From Ctena decussata (taxonomy: Eukaryota > Mollusca > Bivalvia > Lucinida > Lucinidae): a DNA stretch of 64,000 nt. Each line of letters begins with the position of its first letter. The first letter of the stretch is position 1. Both the position numbers and the translations under genes were made by a program. Under the pieces are notes generated by a model. The model was not told where the DNA came from. It did no database searches and saw only the letters and a program-made list of their open reading frames with translations. The stretch spans positions 74,980,667 through 75,044,666 of the forward strand of contig OZ022509.1 of the NCBI GenBank assembly GCA_963989385.1. Direction: 5' to 3'. This document shows, one piece after another, positions 54,031-63,962 of this stretch.

Positions 54031-54802
54031 CCATTCTTATGCACTTTTTACATTGTTCAGCTTCAAATGTGTGCTCCTTTAGCACCCATAGCAAACGCCT
54101 TCAGCAACGTAAAACCAGACGTCAACCAATGAGAAGCGACGTTACATAATGACGTCAGATTTTCGATAGTATATGGCAGGATTTACTGTCCCAAATTTTT
54201 GACGTTATCCAATCAGACGTCACATTACATATACGTAAGTGCATTAGAATACTGATCCTTAGTGTTGACAGATCACACTGCTACTAGTCACTGCTTGCCA
54301 GCCTCACTACTGACAGCCTCGCTAAGTCACTGTTCTCTGCCAACAATTATTGCTCACTGATAGTGACAAATCTCATTGCTACCAGTTACTGCTTGCAAGA
54401 GTCACTACCAGCCAGTCATTGCTTAATGCCAGCAGTTATTGCTCACTGGTATAGCTTATAAGTCATGAAAATTCACACTGTTACCAGCAGTCACTGTTTG
54501 CAAGTTCACTACTGCCGGCCGTACCTTACTGCAAGCAAATATTGCTCACTAGTAGTGCAGACAAATTCCACTGCTATCAGCAGTCACTGCTTGCAAGTCT
54601 GACTACTTTACATGTCATCGCTAACAGCCAGCAGTTATTGCTCACTAGTAGTGATGAAAAATCTCACTGCTACCAGCAGCCACTGTTTCAGTCGAACTAC
54701 TGCAAACTATTGCTTACTGCCAGCAGTTATTTTCAACTGGTAGTGCAGACAAATCTCACTGCTATCAGCAGTCACTGCTTACATTAGTCTGACTACTTTA
54801 TA

Positions 54803-55009
54803 CAGACAACCCTCTTTAAAACGGCACTCATTACAACAGCAAAATTCTTTTATAATGTCATTTTGATATGCACGGAATTCTTTATAACGTCATTTTGATA
54901 TGCACGGAATGGCCATTTTGTTCAAAATACGCATTCTTTACAACAGCAAATTCAGTTTAACGTCAAAACGTTCGGGAACAAATGCCATCGTTGTTAAGAG
55001 GGTCCACTG
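54803..55009. mobile_element. pogo/Tc1-like MITE inserted in the satellite
   Basis: Ends CAGACAACCCTCTTTAAAAC and GTTAAGAGGGTCCACTG, flanked by TA on both sides (54801-54802 and 55010-55011). CAG-(T)GGACCCTC-like ends and a TA duplication fit the pogo branch of Tc1/mariner. The neighbouring unit near 54600 (GACTACTTTACATGTCATCG) approximates the empty site. 207 bp; an inner 36-bp segment (ATTTTGATATGCACGGAAT) is repeated. Confidence 0.85.
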
Positions 55010-55948
55010 TATGTCATCGCTAACTGCCAGCAGTTATTACTCACTAGTAGTGATGAAAAACTCGCTGCTACCAGCAGCCACTGTTTTCAGTCCAACTACT
55101 GCAAGCTTACTGCTAACTGCCAGCAGTTATTGTTAACTGGTAGTGGTGACAGATCTCACTGTTAGCCATTGCTTACCCCAGCAGTCATGGCCTACTTGTA
55201 GTCATGACAAATCTCACTGTAAGGACTGTTTACAGTCCCTTTTCTACATGCAATCGTTTACTGCCAGCACTTTTGGTCACAAAAGTCTTATAGTCTTGAC
55301 AAATCTCACTGCTACCAGCACTCACTGTTTGCAGTCCAATTGCTGCCTGTCATTGCTCACTGCCAGTGTAGTTATTGCTCACTGGTGGTCATAACAAAAC
55401 TCACTGCTACCAGCAGTCTCTTTTTGCAGTCCCACTGCTGCCAGCCATTGCTTAATTCTAGCAGTTATTGTTCTTTGGTGGTCAGGACAAATTCTATTGC
55501 TACCAACAGTCACTGTTTGAAGTCCAACTACTGCCAGCAGTTTATGCTGTCTGGTAGTTATGACAAATAGCACTGCTACCACTAGCTACTGTTTACAAGT
55601 CCCACCCACTACTGCCAGCCATTTCTGACTGCCATCAGTTTCTGCTCACTTGTAGTCATGACAAATCTCACTGCTACCAGTAGTCTTGCTTGCAATCCCT
55701 TTAATGCTAACCATTGTCTACTTCCAGCAATTTATTCTCACAGGTAGTCATGACAAATCTCGCTGTTACCAGCATTGCTGTTTGCAAGTCCCACTACTGC
55801 AAGGCCATTGCTTACATGTAGCAGTTTTTGTTCACTGGTAGTCATGACAAATCTCCCTGCTACCAGTTGCAATTGCCACTACTGTGAGCCATAACTCCAG
55901 CATAACTCCAGTAGTTATTGCTCAGCTATGACACATCTCACTGCTGCC

Positions 55949-56216
55949 GGGCCGCGTAGCGCAATCGGTAGGGCACCTGACTCATAAGTCAGAGGTCCTG
56001 GCTTCGAAACCCAGTCTGGCCACATACTTCGTTTCTCCTTCCGCTGATTCAAGAAGGGCAGTTGTCAGTTACTGGCGAAAGTATGTGCACTTAGTACTGG
56101 TTAACCGCTTAGGAGGTCTAAGCCTGCCCAGGAATAGTGTGGTTAGGTTAACTGACCGTCCAGACATGACCATTGCTGTTTACCGTGGACGTTAAACAAT
56201 AAATCAATCAATCAAA
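55949..56216 (+). mobile_element. tRNA-derived SINE-1, full length, in the satellite
   Basis: A-box TAGCGCAATCGG, B-box region GGCTTCGAAACCC (one change from consensus), body and ATCAATCAATCAA tail as at 13497. ACATCTCACTGCTGCC before and ACATCTCACTGCTACC after fit a 16-bp target duplication, though the satellite unit itself contains this word. Confidence 0.9.
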
Positions 56217-56700
56217 AACATCTCACTGCTACCAGTTGCAAATGCCACTACTGGGAGCCATAACTCCAGCATAACTCCAGTAGTTATTGCTTTTGTATGA
56301 CAAATCTCACTGCTACCAGTTGCAATTGCCACTACTGCTAGCCATAACTCCAGCATAACTCAGTAGTTATTGCTTTGGTATGACACATCTCACTGCTACC
56401 AGTTGCAATTGCCACTACTGCTAGCCATAACTCCAGCATAACTCAGTAGTTATTGTTTTGGCATGACACATCTCACTGCTACCAGTTGCAATTGCTACTA
56501 CTGCTAGCCATAACTCCAGCATAACTCAGTAGTTATTGCTTTGGTATGACACATCTCACTGCTACCAGTTGCAATTGCCACTATTGCAAGCCATAACTCC
56601 AGCATAACTCAGTAGTTATTGCTTTGGTATGACACATCTCACTGCTACCAGTTGCAATTGCCACTACTGCAAGCCATAACTCCAGCAGTTATCCCTTTAG
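56217..56700. repeat. Homogenised 83-bp tandem array
   Basis: Marks TGACACATCT/TGACAAATCT at 56298, 56381, 56464, 56547 and 56630, exactly 83 bp apart. Unit contains TACCAGTTGCAATTGCCACT and AGCCATAACTCCAGCATAAC. It is the youngest part of the satellite and lies beside the SINE. Confidence 0.92.
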
Positions 56701-57149
56701 TATGACAAACCTCATTGCTACCAACAGTCCCACTTGTGCCTGCAGTTATTGCTCAATGGTAGTCAAGACAAATCTCACTTCAACTAGCAGCAACTGTTTG
56801 CAACTCTGACTACTGCCAGCCATTGCTTTCTGCCAGCAGTTACAGTCATGACAAATCTCTCAGCAGTCACTGCTTGCAAGTCCCACTTTTGCCAACCATT
56901 GCTCATTTCCATCAGTTATTGCTCAGTAGTAGTGGCCAATACTCTGCTACCAGCAGTTACTGCTGGCAGTTCACAGTATTGCCAGCCACTGCCTACTACC
57001 AGCAGTTTTTGCTCACTGGTAGTGCTGACAGATCTCACTTCTAGCTGTAAATGGTAGCACTCACATATCGCTGCTTACAGTGAACAGTAATTGCTGATTG
57101 TTGACAGAGAACAGAGATTTCTCACTTGACATTCTTGTATCCACATTTG

Positions 57150-57325
57150 TGAACTATGTTCTCAAGGATGTTACGAAATGAAAAAGAGCTGTTACCAAAC
57201 AAGAAAGAGTGAAGATCAGCCTGGTCATCAGGTCATTGGGTAACTATGACTCTTTTTCATTTGGTAACAGTTCTTTCTCATTTTGTAACAACCCTTGTAT
57301 ATATGTATATAGTAAACCAGGGGTG
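57150..57325. mobile_element. GTTACGAAACGAAAAA fold-back element, copy 2
   Basis: GATGTTACGAAATGAAAAAG with GAGCTGTTACCAAACAAG, and CTCTTTTTCATTTGGTAAC with TTCTCATTTTGTAACAACCC; outer AACTATGTTCTCAAGG / TATATAGTAAACCAGG. Confidence 0.75.
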
Positions 57326-57607
57326 GTATCTGACTGTATTCATAGTTTTGAAAACCACACCTACTTTAAATACATCCCTCCATTACCGGTGAGGTAAAAT
57401 CACGGACATAATATTATGTGAGACACAGACCACAAGCGATCTTGTTTGTGAGACTTTGTCACATGCTAAGATGTCTTTGCATTGGCCAGATATACACTAT
57501 CAGGTGACTTTTGAGTGACACTCTGGGTGTGTCTCAGAACTGTGTATTTGAAACAGAAAGTGATGTTAGTAACTTTTGAAAATGATGATAAACAAATAGA
57601 GAATAGG

Positions 57608-57785
57608 ATGGATGGTTGGATGACCTGCAATTTAACGGCCCTTCCAATAGTATTTCAGTCATATTTATAGATAGAAGGGTGTGTGCAATGGAATCCCGTT
57701 TACGTTATTGAGAAGAATTCTGCCGCCAACGAAAACGATACCTGGACCCCTTGTAGCAGGCCAGTGCTTACTTAGCCAACGGAGC
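57608..57785 (-). mobile_element. SINE-2, worn copy
   Basis: AATAGTATTTCAGTCATATT and GGTGTGTGCAATGGAATCCC are body words. The head is decayed (GCAGGCCAGTGCTTACTTAG, CAACGGAGC). Confidence 0.75.
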
Positions 57786-58342
57786 AATCAAGTTTTGTAG
57801 AATTCATATTATTTTTTCAAGTTTATTGCTATGGGAGCATCTGAAAAGTTTGGGAGAACATACCTATATCAAGCACGGCCTGTGGATCATAGTGTTAATA
57901 AGTGTTCCGATGAATTTGGATATTGCTCTGCTGTTCAGATATGCTGCTATATTGAATTAGGGTTAGTAGCCAGACTTAGTTTCCAGTGCATATCTGTGGT
58001 AAAATAGGGTTGTTGAAGGGACTATACCCTAAATCAAATAGGTTATACAGCACAGTCAGAGTTACCTCCAGTTTAAAATGTAGAGTTTAAACTCTATCGT
58101 TGGAGTGCAATGCAGGTACTACTGAGTATTTGTATATTGTGAGTCAAACCTGCTTATGCGGTCACCTCTATTAAGAGATCACCTGCCTTAAGCAGCCACA
58201 TTTTCTTGGTCCCTTGAGCCAGAATACAGTGCATATGAACCTGTATTAAAGGGTCATCTGTCTTAAGCAGCCACTTTTTGCCCTTCCTTGGGTGACCTCT
58301 TAAGACAGGTTTGACAGTTTTTATTTTTGTTCATATCAAGAA
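57786..58342. other. Intergenic, nothing supported
   Basis: A GTATGT donor-like site on the minus strand near 57865 follows sequence with stops in all usable frames; no exon called. Confidence 0.45.
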
Positions 58343-58551
58343 TTTCACTGCCCCTAAAGGGGTATCTGGGCAAACAGTTTGGATCCAGATCAGGCCCCAC
58401 AAACGTGGGGCCTGATCTGAGATCCAAACTGTTTGCTGCCTAGACATCATTTCTACAAGAGTTGGACCAATAATGTCAAAGTATTCTTGATTTTTGATGC
58501 AGACGACAATTTCAGCAGACGACAAAAAATACCCAGAATGCAATGGGTTAA
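58343..58551. mobile_element. TTAA-type hairpin element, family B, copy 4
   Basis: CCCCTAAAGGGGTATCTGGG, then a hairpin with base GCAAACAGTTTGGATCC / GGATC...AAACTGTTTGC and a perfect inner stem CAGGCCCCACAAACGTGGGG, ending CCCAGAATGCAATGGGTTAA. The left TTAA is lost. Confidence 0.85.
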
Positions 58552-58812
58552 GGCAAGTTGGTACACTTTCAGGGAAACAGACTCTGCTGCCTTCATTTAT
58601 GCCTCCCTTCTCAATAATGGACTACTCTTAAAGGAAAGAATTTTCCATTAATAATAGATCACATTTTGGAAAGGCTTTATTGTCCAGGGAAGCACACAGG
58701 AAGTCTTAAAAATTGTTTCCCTATGAAAACATGGAGAGGTACACATGCATATTTCAATTGACGGTAACAAGGTGTTTTCTCAGTTGAAGATCCTCTTTTT
58801 GAAGACTATATA

Positions 58813-58985
58813 TGAGCCATAACACAACAAAACCAACAAAGTGGAATGTGCACCTAGCGAAGGCTCAGATCAGCCTAGGCATCAGCCCGTCTGATCAGAG
58901 TTTTCGCTGTCCACATGGAGCTAGCTTAGACCCTTCGCCATCCATTAAGTGCACAGCAAAGACTCTGATCAGACTGGGCAGAATG
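58813..58985. mobile_element. TGAGCC fold-back element, truncated
   Basis: Left end ATGAGCCATAACACAACAAA and most of the middle (GACTCTGATCAGACTGGGC) are present. The right arm is replaced at about 58986 by a GTCTCGCC-family fragment. Confidence 0.75.
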
Positions 58986-59140
58986 CAGTAATTATCTTGC
59001 TGTGCCTAGCAGAAGCGAGATATTAGTTTCCTGGTGTCTTGGTTCTTGTCGTTGGCAGGGGCATTAACTCTACATTGCATTTTCTAGTTTAGCTCTTTCT
59101 TGCTGTTGCACATACAGGCTAGACACTGCATTTAGCGGAA
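58986..59140 (+). mobile_element. GTCTCGCC-family element, internally deleted remnant
   Basis: CCTAGCAGAAGCGAGATATT resembles the 5' cap, and TAGACACTGCATTTAGCGG followed by AATTCTTGTC resembles the 3' hairpin of the element at 27970-29294. The tandem body is missing. Confidence 0.55.
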
Positions 59141-59486
59141 TTCTTGTCATTAATTGATATACTTCATGTTCATGTTTTTTATTCTTACTTTTTTATTCTT
59201 ACTGTTTTTATTCTTACTTCGTCATCTTGGATGGGTTGTGCCTTGTTATTGTTGCCTTGCCTGGGTAAGTTCATATGTAATTTTACTTCCCTTGGACAAA
59301 GTCTCAGCAGAGCTATAACCAGAACCTCGGTAGATTTTATTTTCAGAACTCAACATGTCTGCTACTCTCTAGGCTCTAACTAACGCCCTCCTTTCATAAA
59401 CTGCAATGGCCCTGGGGCATTTAATAGGATTAATACTGTAGTTTGATATTTAAATGCAGTAAGGCATCTAAAAGATAAAGATGGAG

Positions 59487-59545
59487 TTGCAAATAGTGTA
59501 GATTCTGAGCAGTATGATCTCTAATCTGGGTCTGCACTGTTTGGC
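59487..59545. repeat. GCAAACAGTG hairpin cassette (diverged)
   Basis: TGCAAATAGTGTAGATTCTG / ATCTGGGTCTGCACTGTTTG; inner stem decayed. Confidence 0.6.
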
Positions 59546-59624
59546 TGGCTGTATCTGGCCAAATTTTTAGGACTTTTATGGAACTATGCTGAGACACCTT
59601 TATCGGAAGCTTTAAAGACAGGAG

Positions 59625-59905
59625 TGGTACTATATAAGGAAGTTTAACTCTCACAGTATATTGGACGGACACTCGGCGCTAAGTGTGTGCAACTATGGTT
59701 ACGTACCCCTGAGCCACATGGGTAATGTCGTTAGGAGAATTGAACTGAACGCAGTGTGATTCTGTCTCTTGATCACAAAGTGTCAGCACCCCTGTTCAAC
59801 CAATGAAATTATTTTAACTGGTAATTCTGGTCCACTGATTGGTTGAATTAGTTTTCACATCTCTACCTGTACAGGTAACATATGCTGTTGCTGGGAACCA
59901 GACCC
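59625..59905 (-). repeat. Dispersed repeat, inverted relative of 46465-46677
   Basis: GAGTGGTACTATATAAGGAAG, TGGTCCACTGATTGGTTGAA, CTACCTGTACAGGTAAC and GCTGGGAACCAGACCC match the other copy in inverse order. No coding potential seen. Confidence 0.65.
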
Positions 59906-59954
59906 ACCGGCAGAGAAGTCTTTAAGAGCAGTCTGATCTGAATTCATATAGCTC

Positions 59955-60096
59955 TTAAAGTGCCAAAAAAGCAGGTGACAGAATTTATGTATGCAAAATT
60001 TCAAAAAAAATGTTTAATTTTATATCAAGAATTCCAAGACTAGAGGGCAAACAGTGTAGATCCAGATGACTTGGCTCATCATGAGCTACTTCATCT
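59955..60096. mobile_element. TTAA-type hairpin element, family A, 3'-truncated
   Basis: CTTAAAGTGCCAAAAAAGCAG, CAAGACTAGAGGGCAAACAG, GATGACTTGGCTCATCATG; it stops within the second hairpin arm. A further fragment (CTGAAAAGCAGACAACAAAA) is at 60514-60600. Confidence 0.7.
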
Positions 60097-60639
60097 ATTT
60101 GGTATTCTAAGAGTTGGAATTTTCACCTTGATTTATCAGTTCAAATACAATGCTTTGTCTTTTTCTTCCTCTTATGCCTGCTCATTTCTAAATGTGTTAA
60201 ATTTTTGTCCAAGTTCATGATAAAATCTGTATAAGTTTGACAAAATGCTTTAATAGACATCTTCTGTAATAGTTGAATAGACCTTTAAAATCGTACCATG
60301 GACAATTTTATCAGCCTTTATCCATTTTGACTTCTTTATTTGAAATTGACACCTTTTAATACACAATTTAATTTTGTCATGGTGCCATGTGCATTTATAT
60401 CTTAAGTTCTTTAATTTATTTGTCCCAGAATTTTATTTAGAGTCTTTGTATACTAGTTGAATGTCTAATGATTTCATGTATGCACATACTCATACTAAAA
60501 TAAGATCATTAACTTAACCCTGAAAAGCAGACAACAAAATTTAAATCAACAAAATTCCAAAAAATGTTTTAGTCCAGAAAAAAAAAGGTTTTTGTCCATG
60601 AAGCTATCTACGAGATGCTATTTTACTATTTATTCCCCA

Positions 60640-61145
60640 CTTTTAGATATCAAAAAATCTTTTTGGGAAATCCATTATTCATTTTTGGATATCCAATATT
60701 CAGTTCTGTACATGTATATCCAAAAAAATTTTTTTCTTTTTTTTTTTTTAGGGCACCTGATAATTCAGAGGTCCTGGGTTCGAAACCCGGTCTGGCCACA
60801 TACTTTCGTTTTTCCTTCCGCTGATTCAAGAAGGGCAGTTGTCAGTTACTGGCGAAAGTATGTGCACTTAGCACTGGTTAACTGCTTAGGAGGTCTAAGC
60901 CTGCCAAGGAATAGTGTGGTTAGGTTAACTGACCGTCCCGACATGACCATAGCTGTTTACCGTGGACGTTAAGCATCAAATCAATCAAATCAATCCAGAA
61001 TTTTTTTTTTATATCTATTATTTGCTTTTTGGATATCCATAATTCAGTTTTAGGCTGTTCAGTACTAAGATATATCTATGGATATCCAAAATGTCCCAAA
61101 ATTTGAATTTTTTACATCCATAATTCGATATTTGGATATCCATCA
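60640..61145. repeat. AT-rich TTTGGATATCCATAATTCAG repeat with SINE inside
   Basis: TTTTTGGATATCC and ATCCATTATTCATTTTTGG words occur before and after the SINE at 60751-60993; the SINE inserted into the array. Confidence 0.6.
60751..60993 (+). mobile_element. tRNA-derived SINE-1, 5'-truncated
   Basis: Begins inside the tRNA-like head at GGGCACCTGA, lacks the A-box, keeps B-box GGTTCGAAACC, and has lost bases in the anticodon arm (CTGATAATTCAG). Body and ATCAATCAAATCAATCC tail are intact. The 126-codon plus frame over it is an artefact. Confidence 0.88.
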
Positions 61146-62112
61146 ATCAAGCAAATTCTTTCCTGTAAGAGAATTAAGACTTCTTTCAGGAAAAGTTTTG
61201 TTTCAGGAAATTCATTTACTGAAATGGTTGGAAAATGGAGTTGCATAAAGGGATTCATGATGAATGGGTACACTTCCATGTTTTCCAGCCACTTTATAAA
61301 GGGAAACAACTTTTGTAATTTCCTGTTTGCTTCCCTGAACAAATAAAGCCATATGAATAAGGTCTACTGTTCAAGGAAAGAATTTTCCATTATTATTAAG
61401 GGAGCAAAGTCTTTCCTTTAAGAGTTGACTCCCACTGAGAAGGGAGGTAAACATAAAATCAGTAGAGTTGTTTCCCCAAAAAGTGATCCCTTCACTTTAA
61501 GGCAGTCCTAACAGTCAACACTGCATTGCTAAAATCATTGTTCCTTGAAAATATGCACCTCCCATTGGAGTTGAAAAAGTATAGACATTGAAAGACCTTC
61601 CAATTTGTACGTTTGCATTTCAAAATGCAGGAGTTTTAACTTCATTTAGTTTGAAAGTTTATTTTATTGCAATCTAGTTTTAAATCAATACTAAATCAGT
61701 CTTTTATTGATATTCATTTGTTATCTTTATAATTGAATTTCACTTTTCTCATACAGGCTTATCTAAAAACAAAATATGCAGCAGTTAAAGCAGTCATGTA
61801 AAATTACCTTCTAATAAAAATGGCTACTTATTTGGGAAAGAGCTGCTGACTCTGCTTATCACTTGTAATTTCTTGTTTGTTGGGATGTCTTTGTCAATCT
61901 TTCCCTTTGATGTTGGGGATAGGGTTTGGGATCTGATTCAGTCAGTTCCTGAAGTGTAGTTACTCTTTAAATTTGTTGACAACACTTAAAAAACTTAACA
62001 CTTATAAAAGAAAAGAAACAAACAAAAAAGATAATATAATCTGCAAACTTACGGCAACAGTAGCAAATATGTTATTGAAATAAATGATTTGATAAAGCTA
62101 AGTATCACAGTC
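61146..62112. other. Intergenic, dispersed repeat only
   Basis: GGAAAGAATTTTCCATTATT and GAGCAAAGTCTTTCC near 61380 belong to the dispersed repeat seen near 37370. A good 5' splice-like site on the minus strand (GTTGCC|GTAAGTTTGC) ends at about 62054. Confidence 0.4.
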
Positions 62113-62349
62113 TCCAAATTACACGAATTCTAAGTAACCATCTAAATAATACTCATAGCTGGCTTTAAACAAGCTATGAATTACATCAGCAGTGATATCA
62201 ACATCAAGGTCAACAAAATGCACCATGCCTAACTTTGCTTCCAAATTATAAATAATGCATGTACATGCAGATACATATAATACATGGTTTTTGAAGCACC
62301 ATATTAAACTATACTGAACCCAGAATTTATTTCTGGGATAAAACATCAA
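62113..62349 (-). other. Short frame with protein-like composition just past the coiled-coil gene
   Basis: A 76-codon minus-strand frame whose second half (from about NLEAKLGMVHFVDLD, then ITADVIHSLFKASYEYYLDG) looks more like real protein than chance. It is in a different frame from the gene at 62370-63962 and overlaps its candidate AATAAA. It could be a 3'-UTR coincidence, a terminal exon of something else, or a relic. Not recognised. Confidence 0.25.
62326..62331 (-). terminator. Polyadenylation signal AATAAA for the coiled-coil gene
   Basis: The minus strand reads AATAAA about 40 nt after the TGA stop at 62370-62372. It would give a very short 3' UTR. Confidence 0.45.
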
Positions 62350-62369
62350 GATGTATTATTTGCTAATCA

Positions 62370-63962
62370 TCAGACATGTTGTCCATATGTGCATCCAGCA
62401 TTATCAGGGCCTGCCATACAACATTTCCAGACATACGTAACTTTCAGAAGTTTTCCTCTATCACTATATTGCTCTATTCTTTCCTTTCCTTTCGGGTGAT
62501 AACAACATGCTTTCTTATGATTATCATTCAGTGTGAATAGTTTATTACAGCGGAGACACTTTGTGACTTGCCCTACAACGGGTTTGAAATTTCTGGGACT
62601 GTTTTTCTTCACTTCATCTAATGATCTCATTAAAGATCTAAAGGTTGGAGCATCAGCAGGATTTGGTTGATTCATTTTTTCTTGATTCTTTACTAGAGCT
62701 GCCTTTCTCTTTTCCCTAGCTCTTTGTTTCTTTTCATTTTTCTGTTTTTCTCTTTGTTGGTATAGTTGTCGCTCTCTGGGAGTCAGTTTATCAAGCTGCG
62801 GTGTTAAACTAACTTCAAATTTTCCAGTGGTTCCCCAAGTATGTAATGGGGATGGTAGTAGCTTCATGTCTTTTCTAAGAGATGGAGGTATGTTTTCAAT
62901 ATTTGGAAGACCAAATGGGGAAGTTTTAGTACTAAACACAGAGGACTGATTAAACTTAGTTGGCCTAGTATCTTTACGGTAATTGTCCATTTGAGTTAGA
63001 GCATCTTGTAAGGAATTTTCCAATTTTTTGGCACTTCTGCGTAGTTTTGATAACTTTTCCTCTGATATTTTAATACCTGTTTCATCCATAGTAACAGGTG
63101 TAGGTGCACTGTACAGAGAGGAAGGAGTGGAAATACGACTATTTAATTTTGTTGGAATTGCCACTGGCAATTCTGTTTGTGAAGACTTTTCATCCATGTC
63201 AGTTTTCTCAGGAACTTTTTCTTTGGTTAAATCCTTAACTTCTTTAAACTTTTTGAATGTCAATTCTTTTATTTCTTGTAGCTTATTCTTAAGCCTTTCA
63301 ATTTCTTCTTGCTTTCTTTGTATTACTTTTTTCATTTTCTGCATCTCACCAACACACTGTTTATTTGTACCTTCAAGAGATTCTAACCTATTTTTAGCTT
63401 CTTTATAAGCCTTTTCCGCATGATGTTTTAATTGTTCAATATAAGATTTGAGCAAAGTTGGAAGTGAAGCATTCTGGCCTTTCTCTTCAGCTCTCAAGAT
63501 TTGCAAGCATACAATTCTATCCTCCATTAAAGAAGTTAGACTATCAGCAATGCAGTCAATATAATGAGGCAGAGCTAGTTTAGGTTCTTCATCAGCTATT
63601 TGTTCCAAAGTCTGTTCAGGTATATAGCAGCATTCAGCCATCAGCTTCATTTTCTCAGTACAGTCTTGTAGAATAGCTTGAAACTTGAGAGTTTCTTTCC
63701 TGTGGGCCTCAATCTCTTGCATAGCAGCTCTTGTTTTGTGTGTCCATCCTTCTCTCTCTTGCTGGATCTGAGAGCCCAGCCACTGTGTGACCTCATTGGT
63801 TGTGTCCTGCCATGTTTTGCCCTGTAACTTTTTACCTTCATTCTGAAGAAAGTTGGATACAGCAGCGTTGATGTCATCATCTGTGCGTGTTGAGATAAAT
63901 TGTGTGGAAGTGGCAGTTGGAATGGGATGCATTGGTCTCTTTGTGGCAACAGTCACTTCCAT
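62370..63962 (-). CDS. Coiled-coil protein with C-terminal CHORD-like Cys/His module
   Basis: A 530-codon frame. The start is well set: an in-frame TGA lies nine codons upstream (63987-63989), and no other ATG intervenes. Residues ~1-180 are mostly helical. A Lys/Glu-rich coiled coil spans about 185-260 (MKKVIQRKQEEIERLKN). A Ser/Thr/Pro linker follows, then a basic helix near 390-430 (RERQLYQQREKQKNEKK). The end, 469-530, has C469, C472, H482, C486, C487, H489-P490, W512-x-C514-C515, G523-C524 and H529. That spacing (CxxC, YHP, WxCC, GCxxGxH) resembles CHORD zinc-binding domains known from RAR1, CHORDC1 and melusin. It is not a textbook CHORD: HPKG replaces HPG and the first pair is CxxC. 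Zinc binding and a scaffold role are inference. Intron-free in this window. Nearest relatives unknown. Confidence 0.85.
   Translation of the reverse strand: MEVTVATKRPMHPIPTATSTQFISTRTDDDINAAVSNFLQNEGKKLQGKTWQDTTNEVTQWLGSQIQQEREGWTHKTRAAMQEIEAHRKETLKFQAILQDCTEKMKLMAECCYIPEQTLEQIADEEPKLALPHYIDCIADSLTSLMEDRIVCLQILRAEEKGQNASLPTLLKSYIEQLKHHAEKAYKEAKNRLESLEGTNKQCVGEMQKMKKVIQRKQEEIERLKNKLQEIKELTFKKFKEVKDLTKEKVPEKTDMDEKSSQTELPVAIPTKLNSRISTPSSLYSAPTPVTMDETGIKISEEKLSKLRRSAKKLENSLQDALTQMDNYRKDTRPTKFNQSSVFSTKTSPFGLPNIENIPPSLRKDMKLLPSPLHTWGTTGKFEVSLTPQLDKLTPRERQLYQQREKQKNEKKQRAREKRKAALVKNQEKMNQPNPADAPTFRSLMRSLDEVKKNSPRNFKPVVGQVTKCLRCNKLFTLNDNHKKACCYHPKGKERIEQYSDRGKLLKVTYVWKCCMAGPDNAGCTYGQHV

Larger units (their letters stand above)
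54260..57080. repeat. Large satellite, CACTGCTACCAGCAGTCACTG type
   Basis: About 2.8 kb of imperfect ~80-110-bp units containing GACAAATCTCACTGCTACC, AGCAGTCACTGCTTGCAAG, CTACTGCCAGCCATTGC and CAGCAGTTATTGCTCACTGG. It is invaded by a pogo-like MITE (54803-55009) and a SINE (55949-56216). Shared words suggest common origin with the 8.5-9.5-kb array. Open frames within are repeat products. Confidence 0.88.

Noticed and set aside
57860..58020. Minus-strand exon ending at ATAG|GTATGT
   Set aside because: All frames consistent with likely acceptors contain stops.
60592..60972. 126-codon frame
   Set aside because: It spans an AT-rich repeat and a SINE-1 copy in one frame; no domain.
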